A stretch of 64,000 nt of DNA from DASYKS01 sp031404815. GTDB lineage: Bacteria > Acidobacteriota > Thermoanaerobaculia > Multivoradales > UBA5704. Shown here piece after piece: positions 42,424-50,561 of this stretch; within the stretch, counting starts at the first letter, position 1; each line of letters starts with the position of its first letter. Location of the stretch: the NCBI GenBank assembly GCA_031404815.1, contig JANNIH010000005.1, positions 1 to 64,000 on the forward strand, read 5' to 3'. Under the pieces are notes generated by a model that saw nothing but the letters and a program-made list of their open reading frames with translations, was not told the origin of the DNA and did not search any database. The position numbers and the translations under genes were made by a program.

Positions 42424-45400
42424 GAAACACTCCTTTCGGTGTTCTCAAGGGTCTCGGGGTTCTCGTTCGGCCCGGTCTCGCGCGACACCCAGCGGTAGAA
42501 GAGCGGGATGAACAGCACCGCGACGAGGGTGGCGACCAGCATACCGCCGACCACGCCGGTGCCCATCGAGCGGCGGGCCGCAGAGCCCGCGCCAGACGAC
42601 AATGCGAGCGGCAAGACGCCCAAGATGAACGCGAACGAGGTCATCAGGATCGGCCGGAACCTTAGGCGGGCTGCTTCGGCCGCGGCTTCGATCACCGACT
42701 TGCCCTGCTCGCGCTGCTGCGCCGCGAACTCGACGATCAGGATGGCGTTCTTGGCCGAGAGGCCGATCAGGGTGACCAGACCGATCTGGAAGTAGACATC
42801 GTTCGGCATCCCGCGCAGCCAGACGGCAACCAACGCACCGAGGAACGCGAACGGCACCGAAAGGAGCACCGCGATCGGCAGCGACCACTTCTCGAACTGA
42901 GCGGCGAGGATCAGGAAGACGAACACCATGCCGAACAGGAGCACCTGGGCGGAGGAGCCGCCGCTCTTCTTCTCTTGATAGGCGGTGCCGGTCCAGGCGA
43001 CACCGAATCCCGGGGGTAGAGTGCTCGCGGCGATCTCTTCGACCGCGGCGAGCGCTTCGGACGAGCTTTTGCCTGGTGCCGGAGCACCGAGGATCTTGAT
43101 CGAGGGGTAGAGGTTGAACCGTTCGAGCGTCTCGGCCCCCGCGCCGTATTGAATGGCGAGCAGAGCGGAAAGGGGCACCATCGCGCCACTGCTCGAACGG
43201 ACGAAACTACGGGTGAGATCCTCCGGCCGCGAGCGGAACTCCGCATCGGCTTGAACCTGGACACGGAAGACGCGGCCGGCCTTGTCGAAGTCGTTGACGT
43301 AGAGCGACCCGAACGACGCCTGGAGGGTCGAGAACACTTCGCTCACCGAAACTCCGAGCGACTTGGCCTTCTCGCGATCGAGGCGGACGTTGATCTGCGG
43401 CGAGTCGGCGCGGAACAGCGAGTAGGCCCCGAACAGCCGTTTGTCCTGGTTCAACTTGCCCATGAATTCCTGCGCCACTCGGGTAAGGCGGCCGGTATCG
43501 CCCTCTCCGCGGTTTTGTAGGTAGACCTCGAAACCGCCGGTGTTGCCCAAGCCTTGGATCGGTGGCGGATTGAAGCCGAACACCAGCGCCTCTTTGATTC
43601 CGGAAGTCCCGCCAAAGAACCGGCCGATCGTCGCGTCGAGCGAAAGCTCCGGCGTCTTCCTATCCTTCCAGTTCTTGAGAATGACGAACATGGTCGAGAC
43701 CGAGCCTTTGGAACCGCCGCCGATGAAATCGAGACCGTTGATCGTCGCCACGTGCTCGACCGCCGGGTCGGCGCGCAGGAGGTTCTCGACCCGCTCCGCC
43801 ACCTCATGCGTTCGCGCGAGGGTCGCCCCTTCGGGCAACAGCGAGGCCGCGATGAAGTAGCCCTGGTCTTCCGCCGGCACCAGCGCCCCCGGCACTACGC
43901 CGAACATCCACCCGGCACCTCCGACCACGAGCAAGAAGACCACCAGCCCGAAGAGCGGCCGGGCGAGCAGCCAGCGGACGGCGCGCACGAAGCGACCGGT
44001 CCCGTTGTCGAACCAGCGGTTGAAGGCACGGAAGAAGGCGCCGAGCGGACCTCTCGGCTCGCGGTGGTCGCGCAGCACGAGAGCGCACAGAGCGGGGGTG
44101 AGCGTGAGGGCGACCAACCCGGAGATCGCGACCGAGATCGCGACGGTGATCGCAAACTGGCGGTAGAGCTGGCCGGCGAGGCCGCCCAGGAAGGCGACCG
44201 GCACGAACACCGAGCAGAGCACGAGGACGATCGCGACGACCGGACCGGTGACCTCGGTCATCGATTGGAACGCCGCTTCGCGCGCCGATTTGCCTTCGGT
44301 GCGCATGATCCGCTCGGTGTTTTCGAGCACCACGATCGCGTCGTCGACGACGATGCCGATCGCGAGCACCAAGCCAAACAGGGTGAGCGTGTTGATCGAG
44401 AAGCCGAGCGCGTACATGCCGGCGAAGGTGCCGATCAACGAGACGGGCACCGCGACCATCGGGATCAACGTCGCGCGGAAGCTCTGGAGGAACAGGTAGA
44501 CGACCAAGAGCACCAGGAGCAGCGCCTCGGCGAGCGTCTTGATCACCTCTTCGATCGACACCTGAACGAACCGCGTGGTGTCGAACGGGATGTCGTACTG
44601 CACCCCGGCGGGAAACGCCTTGGCCAGCTCGTTGAGTTCCCCGATCACCCCTTCGGCGGTCGCCAGGGCGTTGGCACCCGGCTGGAGAAAGACGCCGATG
44701 AAGATCGCTTCGCGACCGTCGAGACGCGCCTCGGAATCGTACGAGCCGGCGCCGAGCTCGATTCGCGCCACGTCTTCGAGCCGGAGGATCTTGCCGTCCG
44801 TCTCGGCGCGCATCACGATTCCCGCGAACTGTTCCGGCGTCTTCAGGCGATCCTCGGCGGTCACCGTGTAGGTGAGTTCCAAATCCTTGCTCGCCGGACC
44901 CTGGCCGATCTTGCCGACCGCGAACTGCGCGTTCTGCTCGCGGATCGCGGCGGCGACATCGTTCGGCGTGAGGCCGTAGAGCGCCATCCGATCGGGGCGC
45001 AGCCAGATCCGCATCGCGTAGTCGCGAGCGCCGAAGATCTGCACGTTGCCCACCCCGGGAACGCGCTTGAGCGGTTCGAGCACATTGATCGAGGCGTAAT
45101 TCGACAGGTACACCGAGTCGTACCGCCCGCCGGGCGAGGTCAAAGTCACGATCTGGATGAACGAAGAGCTCTGCTTCTGGACCGTCACACCGTTCCTACG
45201 CACCTCTTCCGGCAGGCGTGGCTCGGCCAGGCGAACGCGGTTCGAAACGTTATTGGCCGCGAGATCGACATCGGTGCCGATCTCGAACGTGACGGTCGTG
45301 GTCACCAGGCCGCTCGAGGTCGAAATCGAGTTCAGGTAGAGCATCCCTTCGACGCCGTTGATCTGTTCTTCGATCGGCGCGGCGACGGTTTTCTGGAGCG

Positions 45401-45569
45401 CTTCGGCGGTGGCGCCGGGATAGATGGAGGTGACGGTGATCTGCGGCGGTGCGATCTCCGGGTACTGCGCGATCGGCAAGCTACGGATCGCGACGAAACC
45501 GGCGAGCAGGATGACGATCGAGACGACGCTCGCAAAGATCGGACGACGGATGAAGTAGTGCGAGAACAT
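42420..45569 (-). CDS. RND multidrug efflux inner-membrane transporter (HAE1/AcrB-like)
   Basis: A 1049-aa protein. Twelve TM helices are expected; FSHYFIRRPIFASVVSIVILLAGFVAIRSLPIAQYPEIAPPQI is the invariant start. TM4 GLVLAIGIVVDDAIVVLENTERIM carries the proton-relay Asp pair, and TM10-11 include GLSAKNAILIVEFA. It exports hydrophobic drugs or lipids using the proton gradient. The start 45569 is chosen from homology. Adaptor, pump and channel genes are consecutive. Confidence 0.97.
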   Translation of the reverse strand: MFSHYFIRRPIFASVVSIVILLAGFVAIRSLPIAQYPEIAPPQITVTSIYPGATAEALQKTVAAPIEEQINGVEGMLYLNSISTSSGLVTTTVTFEIGTDVDLAANNVSNRVRLAEPRLPEEVRRNGVTVQKQSSSFIQIVTLTSPGGRYDSVYLSNYASINVLEPLKRVPGVGNVQIFGARDYAMRIWLRPDRMALYGLTPNDVAAAIREQNAQFAVGKIGQGPASKDLELTYTVTAEDRLKTPEQFAGIVMRAETDGKILRLEDVARIELGAGSYDSEARLDGREAIFIGVFLQPGANALATAEGVIGELNELAKAFPAGVQYDIPFDTTRFVQVSIEEVIKTLAEALLLVLLVVYLFLQSFRATLIPMVAVPVSLIGTFAGMYALGFSINTLTLFGLVLAIGIVVDDAIVVLENTERIMRTEGKSAREAAFQSMTEVTGPVVAIVLVLCSVFVPVAFLGGLAGQLYRQFAITVAISVAISGLVALTLTPALCALVLRDHREPRGPLGAFFRAFNRWFDNGTGRFVRAVRWLLARPLFGLVVFLLVVGGAGWMFGVVPGALVPAEDQGYFIAASLLPEGATLARTHEVAERVENLLRADPAVEHVATINGLDFIGGGSKGSVSTMFVILKNWKDRKTPELSLDATIGRFFGGTSGIKEALVFGFNPPPIQGLGNTGGFEVYLQNRGEGDTGRLTRVAQEFMGKLNQDKRLFGAYSLFRADSPQINVRLDREKAKSLGVSVSEVFSTLQASFGSLYVNDFDKAGRVFRVQVQADAEFRSRPEDLTRSFVRSSSGAMVPLSALLAIQYGAGAETLERFNLYPSIKILGAPAPGKSSSEALAAVEEIAASTLPPGFGVAWTGTAYQEKKSGGSSAQVLLFGMVFVFLILAAQFEKWSLPIAVLLSVPFAFLGALVAVWLRGMPNDVYFQIGLVTLIGLSAKNAILIVEFAAQQREQGKSVIEAAAEAARLRFRPILMTSFAFILGVLPLALSSGAGSAARRSMGTGVVGGMLVATLVAVLFIPLFYRWVSRETGPNENPETLENTERSVS

Positions 45570-45579
45570 GAAGCGCGCC

Positions 45580-46821
45580 TCAGCTCTTTCCGCCGGTGGG
45601 CGAAGTGGCCGCTTGCCGGTCGGCAGCGGCGTTCGCGCCGCCGGATGCCGCATCGACCACTTGAACCGGAGCGCCCGGCTGCACCTTGACCGCGCCATCG
45701 ACGATCACCCGATCCCCTGCGGCTAGCCCGGACTCGATGATCCAATCCTGGCCGAACCAATCCCCGACCTGGACCGGTCGCGCCTCGGCCTTACTATCGG
45801 CACTGACCACGAAGACGAACTTCCCCTCGGCGCCCTGCTGCACCGCGCGCTGCGGCACCAAAATCGCGTCCGGACGCACGACCCCCTGGAGTTTGACCCG
45901 CACAAACTGACCGGGGACCAGCGAGGCCGTGGCGTTCGGCAGCTGGGCACGCCACGCTTGCGAGCCGGTGGTGGGATCGATCAGCGAATCGGAAAAGTTG
46001 ACCCGCCCGCGCTCGGGGTGGATCGAGCCATCGGGCAACGCCAGCTCGACTTCGAGGTTCTGGTTGCCCGGCGAGGTCATCTTCTTGTTCGCGATTCCTA
46101 GGCGGAGCGTCTGCATGGCTTGGTCGGATGCGCTGAACCGCACCCAGATCGGCTGAACCTGTGAGATGCGGGTCAACAGGCCGTTCTCGCCTGGGCCGAC
46201 CAGGCTCCCCTCGGATCGTTCGGCCCGGCTCGACACCCCCGAAATCGGCGCTTCGACGCGGGTGTAGGCGAGGTCGAGCTTCGCCTTGTCCAGTCGCGCC
46301 TGGGCCGATTGCACGGTGGCTTTGGCCTGCTCGACATCGGAGAGCGCGTTGTCGTAGTCCTTCCGGGGGGCCGCGTGGGCGGCGAGCAGCGGTTCGAGGC
46401 GGGCGACATCGCGCTCGGAGCGCGCGAGCTTCGCCTTCTCTTCCGCCAGGCTCGCCTGGGCCGCCTGGACCTCCGCGCGGTACTCGGCCGGATCGATTTG
46501 AAACAGGGTCTGCCCTTTGCGCACCGGCCGGCCCTCTTCGTAGCTCCGAGAGAGCAAGATGCCGGAGACCCGGGCGTGCACTTCGACCTCGCGCGAGCCT
46601 TCGATCTGGCCGGTCAAGTCGTACGGGACCGGCACGGTCCGCGGCTCGACGGCGACCACCGTGACCTGCGCCGCCGGGGGCGCTCCCGCACCGGGCCCAG
46701 CCTTGCTTGGGCCGCCCTTTTTGCCGCCGCAGGCGGCGAGCCCGACCGCTACCAAAAGAGACAGGGCGATCAGCGACCGCCGGACAGTGGCGCGTTCTGC
46801 CGGGATGTGGCATCGATTCAT
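45580..46821 (-). CDS. RND efflux periplasmic adaptor (MFP), lipoprotein
   Basis: A 413-aa protein. Signal with lipobox (LLVAVGLAACGG, Cys31), then a biotinyl-lipoyl-like half-domain (VHARVSGILLSRSYEEGRPVRKGQTLFQIDPAEYRAEVQAAQ), an alpha hairpin (about 105-190, coiled coil), the second lipoyl half (LAYTRVEAPISGVSSRAERSEGSLVGPG) and a beta-barrel (QPIWVRFSASDQ...). It connects the pump and the outer-membrane channel. It sits 15 nt after tetR and 10 nt before the pump gene. Confidence 0.94.
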   Translation of the reverse strand: MNRCHIPAERATVRRSLIALSLLVAVGLAACGGKKGGPSKAGPGAGAPPAAQVTVVAVEPRTVPVPYDLTGQIEGSREVEVHARVSGILLSRSYEEGRPVRKGQTLFQIDPAEYRAEVQAAQASLAEEKAKLARSERDVARLEPLLAAHAAPRKDYDNALSDVEQAKATVQSAQARLDKAKLDLAYTRVEAPISGVSSRAERSEGSLVGPGENGLLTRISQVQPIWVRFSASDQAMQTLRLGIANKKMTSPGNQNLEVELALPDGSIHPERGRVNFSDSLIDPTTGSQAWRAQLPNATASLVPGQFVRVKLQGVVRPDAILVPQRAVQQGAEGKFVFVVSADSKAEARPVQVGDWFGQDWIIESGLAAGDRVIVDGAVKVQPGAPVQVVDAASGGANAAADRQAATSPTGGKS

Positions 46822-46836
46822 GTCGGACTCCTAAGT

Positions 46837-47568
46837 TTAGAAGCTCGCCTTCGAAGTACGCAGAGGCGAGCGGGAGGTTCGGGTGGGGCTTTTCGGATCG
46901 GCGGCGTAGCCATAAAGGAAGACTTCGACGGCGCGCCTCGCCTGCCGGGCCACCTGATCGGCCGAAAGGTCGACCGGGTCACCACAGACGGCGGCAAACA
47001 GGACCTCGCTCTTGAGCAGAGCGACGAAATGCCCTGCCGCCTCCCCCGGGTCGTCGAGGCGTAGCCGACCCGCCTGCGCATGGACCGCGAGATAGTCGGC
47101 CAGATGGGCACGCACGCGCCCCGGGCCGCTGCGCAGCAGGGCCTCGCGCAGGGCGGGAAACTGGTGCCCTTCGGCGAGGCACATGCGATGCCAGCGCAGG
47201 GCGTTCGGGCAGAGGATCATCGCGAGGAAACGCTCGCCAAACAGCTGCAGCGCCTGTTCGAGCGGCTGCGATTCGAGATCGGGCTCCGCGAACGCAGCCA
47301 AGATCTGCTCGGAGATCTCGGCGACGATCGCCTCGAACAGCCCCTCTTTCGAGCCGAACGCCGCATAGAGCGTCGCGAGCGACCCTCCGGAACGTTTGAC
47401 CACATCGCCCAGACTCGCTTTCTCGTAACCCCGCTCGAGAAACAGCTCAGCCGCCGCGTCGATCATCGCGCGTCGACGGGCGTCGCCGCGACCGGGAGCG
47501 ACGCCCGCGGCTACGGTCGATTCGGACGGAAAGGAGTCGTCAGCGGGAGAGGAGAGAGGTTTCGGCAC
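46837..47568 (-). CDS. TetR/AcrR-family repressor of the efflux operon
   Basis: A 243-aa protein. HTH at about 33-80: AMIDAAAELFLERGYEKASLGDVVKRSGGSLATLYAAFGSKEGLFEAIV. The C-terminal domain (TetR_C, AefR-like) binds the inducer. The N-terminal 30 residues are an extension. It is transcribed ahead of the adaptor, pump and channel genes in the same direction, so it is autoregulated within one operon. A 19-bp palindrome lies 5 nt upstream of its start. Confidence 0.93.
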   Translation of the reverse strand: MPKPLSSPADDSFPSESTVAAGVAPGRGDARRRAMIDAAAELFLERGYEKASLGDVVKRSGGSLATLYAAFGSKEGLFEAIVAEISEQILAAFAEPDLESQPLEQALQLFGERFLAMILCPNALRWHRMCLAEGHQFPALREALLRSGPGRVRAHLADYLAVHAQAGRLRLDDPGEAAGHFVALLKSEVLFAAVCGDPVDLSADQVARQARRAVEVFLYGYAADPKSPTRTSRSPLRTSKASF

Positions 47569-47573
47569 GCGGT

Positions 47574-47592
47574 GTAACGTAGCTTACATTAC
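47574..47592. promoter_or_regulatory. 19-bp palindromic TetR operator
   Basis: GTAACGTA-GCT-TACATTAC: the half sites are inverted (GTAA(C/T)GTA) with one mismatch around a 3-nt centre. It lies 5 bp before the tetR start codon in a region where the promoter is expected. Size and symmetry fit AcrR/TtgR-family operators, so autorepression of tetR-mfp-rnd-tolC is likely. Confidence 0.7.
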
Positions 47593-47616
47593 GGACCGGC
47601 GTCAAACTGGGCCCGT

Positions 47617-47832
47617 TCAGACCTTTGCCTGCCCCCCGATCGCCAGGAACAGTTCGTGGACGATCTCTTTGAGTTCGACGGTGTAGGCGGCGAGGTCGCG
47701 CATTGAGGCTTCGATCTGTTCGGGGTTCGGTCGGGTGAGCGCGCCGCCCGGACGGGGTTTGACTTTGTAGGTCATCCGGTCGTCGAGCAGTTCGAGCTTC
47801 TGGAACGCGTCGCGGAATCGCTGCGGGTCCAT
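47617..47832 (-). CDS. Small conserved protein downstream of cytochromes c
   Basis: A 71-aa protein: MDPQRFRDAFQKLELLDDRMTYKVKPRPGGALTRPNPEQIEASMRDLAAYTVELKEIVHELFLAIGGQ. It is mainly helical, without TM or Cys, and begins 3 nt after the cytochrome stop. It reads as a genuine protein by codon use and position. I do not recognise a family; the LTRPNPEQIEASMRDLAAYT segment seems conserved in Acidobacteriota annotations. Confidence 0.6.
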   Translation of the reverse strand: MDPQRFRDAFQKLELLDDRMTYKVKPRPGGALTRPNPEQIEASMRDLAAYTVELKEIVHELFLAIGGQAKV

Positions 47833-47835
47833 GGG

Positions 47836-48261
47836 TCAGCCTCCGTTTGGGCTTGGCGCGCCACCCGCCTTCGAACCTGCCGGGGCGGCGAGCGCCAGAC
47901 ACTTGTTGACCAGGCTGCCGATTTCTTCGGGCTCGAGTTTGCCTTGGAAGCCGGGCATGGTGGTGTAACCGCGAGCGATCCGATCGTGGATCAAGAGGCG
48001 CTCGCGCGCCGCCCCCATCGGCGATCGGCTGAGGTCGGCTCGAGGGTAGAGGGGCAGGATGCGCGGATCTCCCGTGCCGTCGGCGCCGTGGCAGCGGGCA
48101 CAGTTTTCGGCGAAGAGGACGTCCCCTAAGCGCGCGGGCTTCGAAGGGGAGCAGCCCGCGACCAGACCGCCGAGGAGAGCCGCGGCCATGGCAGCCATGA
48201 ACACCGAGACCGTTTCGGCGAGCCGCGGGGTCGGCCGAACTGGGGATCTTCTCCCCATCAT
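47836..48261 (-). CDS. c-type cytochrome, lipoprotein-anchored
   Basis: A 141-aa protein. Lipobox-like LLGGLVAGCSPS (Cys about 37), then a single haem site CARCH with axial Met in TTMPGFQGKL. Class I cytochrome c. It overlaps the next cytochrome gene by 4 nt. It would be a periplasmic electron carrier tethered to a membrane. Partner oxidase or reductase genes are not in the window. Confidence 0.88.
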   Translation of the reverse strand: MMGRRSPVRPTPRLAETVSVFMAAMAAALLGGLVAGCSPSKPARLGDVLFAENCARCHGADGTGDPRILPLYPRADLSRSPMGAARERLLIHDRIARGYTTMPGFQGKLEPEEIGSLVNKCLALAAPAGSKAGGAPSPNGG

Positions 48262-48650
48262 TTCGGCGGCGGCTCCGGAGCGCGTTCACCGCGCAGCACC
48301 TGGAGATAGCGGACGACCTGCTGCCTCTCTTCGCGGCTGAGCTGATCGCCGAACGCCGGCATCTCGCCGAACACCCCGGCCTCTACGATCGCCATCAGCG
48401 CCCCTTCGTTCGCCGCTGCGTGCTTCCAGACATCATCGCGCAGGTCGGCGTAGGCGTTCCCCATGTAGCGCGGCGTGTTGCCCGCGGCGTCCAGACCATG
48501 GCACTCGGCACAGTGCTTCCGGAAAACGACCTCTCCCGGCGAGCGGTACGGGAAGAGCTGATGGCAACCTGAGAGGCTCAGCGACAGAACCATAGCGGCC
48601 AACAGGCAAGCGGAGAAGACGAGAGGAAGCCCGATTCGGCGTGAAGTCAT
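48258..48650 (-). CDS. c-type cytochrome, lipoprotein-anchored
   Basis: A 130-aa protein from ATG 48650. Lipobox LSLSLSGCHQ, one haem site CAECH and axial Met in GEMPAFGDQLS. It is followed by a second cytochrome c of similar build and a 71-aa protein, forming a three-gene operon. The redox partner is unknown. The frame continues upstream to 48791, but the signal peptide marks the start. Confidence 0.88.
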   Translation of the reverse strand: MTSRRIGLPLVFSACLLAAMVLSLSLSGCHQLFPYRSPGEVVFRKHCAECHGLDAAGNTPRYMGNAYADLRDDVWKHAAANEGALMAIVEAGVFGEMPAFGDQLSREERQQVVRYLQVLRGERAPEPPPK

Positions 48651-48780
48651 GGGTTGAGGTCTCGAGTACGGATCGCCACAGGATCGATGGTCGTCGATAT
48701 TACCAGGAGTGGAGCGCCCAGAGGGCTTTGGCTTCGGCCTGAGCGATTGGCAAGGATTCGCTGCCGACCTAAGGCCAGCG

Positions 48781-49803
48781 CTACAGATCACCCCCCCGTC
48801 CCCTCGCCGCCATCTCCTGCGCCATCCGTCGCGGCAGGCCGGGGCCTTCGAAGACCATCCCGGTGTAGAGCTGAACCAAAGAGGCCCCAGCGTCCAAGCG
48901 GCGAAGTGCTTCTTCGCCTGAATCGATACCTCCGACCGAGATCAAAACCCCGCGGTCGCGGATGCGGGGGGCGATCGTTTGGAGCGTCGCGAAGCTCTTC
49001 GCGCGGAGGACCCGGCCGGAAAGGCCGCCGCGCGGCTCGCACCCCGGCACCAGGTCGTAGTCGATCGTCGTGTTGGTGGCGATCAGACCGGCCGCTCCCA
49101 GGTCGAGCGCAGCGGTGGTCAACTCGGCGGCGGCTCCGGGGCTCAAGTCGGGGGAGATCTTCACCAGGATCGGCTTGCTGGTGATCCCCTCGGCGCGGCG
49201 GAACAGCTCGCGAAGAAACTGCTCGCTCTGGAGGTCGCGAAGGCCGGGCGTGTTCGGCGAGGAGAGGTTGATCACCAGATAGTCCGCAAAGCTCTCCAGG
49301 CCGCGGAGGAGGATCTCGTAGTCGTCGATCGCCCGTTCCGGGGGGGTCGCCTTGTTCTTCCCTAGGTTGATGCCGAGCGGAACCGGCGGCGGACCGAGCC
49401 GCTCGAGCGCGGCAACCATGGCGGCCACCCCCCGGTTGTTGAAGCCGAGGGCGTTCTGGAGCGTCTCGGCTTTCAGGTGCCGAAACATCCGCGGGCGCGG
49501 GTTGCCGGGTTGCGGCAGCGGCGTCACCGTCCCGATTTCGACGAAGCCGAAGCCGAGCGCGGCCACGCCCCGCACCGCCCGGCCGTTCTTGTCGAAACCG
49601 GCGGCGAGGCCGATCGGGTTCGGGAAGGTCCGCCCGAACAGCTGCCTCGCGAGGCGCAAATCGGCTGCGCGGCTGCGGCGGCACCCATGCGCCGCCCAGC
49701 CGGGCAGCGCCTGCGCGATGCTGAGCGCCGCCAAGCCCATCTCGTGGGCGGTTTCGGAGTCGAGCTGGAAGAGGAGCGGGCGGAGGTGTCGGTAAGCGTC
49801 CAT
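48781..49803 (-). CDS. pyrD: Dihydroorotate dehydrogenase (quinone), class 2
   Basis: A 340-aa protein. PNPIGLAAGFDKNG, EIGTVTPLPQPGNPRPRMFR, NALGFNNRGV, INLSSPNTPGLRDLQ (class 2 catalytic Ser in NLSSPNTPGL), VKISPDL, NTT, GLSG and SVGGIDSGEEA are all present. An N-terminal helix (YRHLRPLLFQLDSETAHEMGL) binds the membrane. It makes orotate in pyrimidine synthesis with quinone as acceptor. Confidence 0.96.
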   Translation of the reverse strand: MDAYRHLRPLLFQLDSETAHEMGLAALSIAQALPGWAAHGCRRSRAADLRLARQLFGRTFPNPIGLAAGFDKNGRAVRGVAALGFGFVEIGTVTPLPQPGNPRPRMFRHLKAETLQNALGFNNRGVAAMVAALERLGPPPVPLGINLGKNKATPPERAIDDYEILLRGLESFADYLVINLSSPNTPGLRDLQSEQFLRELFRRAEGITSKPILVKISPDLSPGAAAELTTAALDLGAAGLIATNTTIDYDLVPGCEPRGGLSGRVLRAKSFATLQTIAPRIRDRGVLISVGGIDSGEEALRRLDAGASLVQLYTGMVFEGPGLPRRMAQEMAARGRGGDL

Positions 49804-49958
49804 TCGGAAGGCATTCTATGGGCAGCCTGACCGCGCGGGGCGAGGTCCGAGGGTTGCATGTAGGTTCCCGAACCGGCCCGCCGACCTGTGCTATAGTCTG
49901 CCCCAAGTCTATGGGTTCAAACCACTTGTCGGCCCATGGACTGCGCGGAGGACGACGT

Positions 49959-50285
49959 TTGAGCACGGAAATCGACACCACCGAGGTGCGGATCTTCGGC
50001 GCCGCGTACAACGTCCGCGGCAGCGACGGGAGCGACCATGTCCAGGCGCTCGCGGATCTCGTCGATCGCAAGATGCGCGAGATCGCGGGTCAGGTACGGA
50101 CACAGGATACGGCACGGATCGCGATCCTCGCCGCTCTGAACCTGGCGGATGAGCTCACTCAGCTGCAACGACGGCAAGAAGGGGAACGGGTCGAAGTTCA
50201 AGAGAGAGTATTCGAGCTGCTGAAGACGTTGGACGCGGCCCTCGTCGAAGAACCGACGATGAGGGCGGCGGTCGACTCCTTCTGA
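49959..50285 (+). CDS. zapA: Cell division protein ZapA
   Basis: A 108-aa protein from TTG 49959 (GGAGG 8-9 nt upstream). EVRIFGAAYNVRG...HVQALADLVDRKMREIAGQ...DTARIAILAALNLADELTQL is the ZapA N-domain, with a coiled-coil tail. It bundles FtsZ at the Z ring. The downstream 6S RNA candidate and rny reproduce a zapA-ssrS arrangement common in bacteria. Confidence 0.88.
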   Translation: MSTEIDTTEVRIFGAAYNVRGSDGSDHVQALADLVDRKMREIAGQVRTQDTARIAILAALNLADELTQLQRRQEGERVEVQERVFELLKTLDAALVEEPTMRAAVDSF

Positions 50286-50300
50286 GATATGATTTTGCGT

Positions 50301-50494
50301 GCGCATCCCCGGGATGGTGCGAGATGGGCTTAACGATCGTAGAACCAACGTTATACCCCCGGGAGCTCAGATTCCGCGTGGCCCGTGCCAGCCTCGCTCG
50401 TACGAGGACGCTAACGGCTCGAGGAGAGGGCACCCACCTGTTTTCGTTACAGGTTCTAAAACGCACAGTCCGCTCGTCACCGCGGGGGATGCGC
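50301..50494 (+). ncRNA. ssrS: 6S RNA (ssrS) candidate
   Basis: Between zapA and rny there is about 190 nt with no gene. The 5' end GCGCATCCCCG (50301-50311) is complementary to CGGGGGATGCGC (50483-50494), giving the closing stem, and the interior has GGTGC.GAGATGGGC, GAACCAACGTT and a central CG-rich open helix. Size, position next to zapA, and the terminal stem fit 6S RNA, which binds the RNA polymerase holoenzyme in stationary phase. A covariance search would settle it. Confidence 0.72.
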
Positions 50495-50561
50495 ACTTTC
50501 AATCCTCCGCCCGCTCTCTTGCGGCATCGCCCCCGACCCTCCCTTTGACGGGGAGGTCGAA

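Noticed and set aside
43554..45689. 711-codon plus-strand frame opposite the RND pump
   Set aside because: Antisense shadow of a strongly conserved gene; rich in Arg/Asp/His with no domain.
47080..47577. 165-codon plus-strand frame opposite tetR
   Set aside because: Antisense of a clear TetR gene without any motif.
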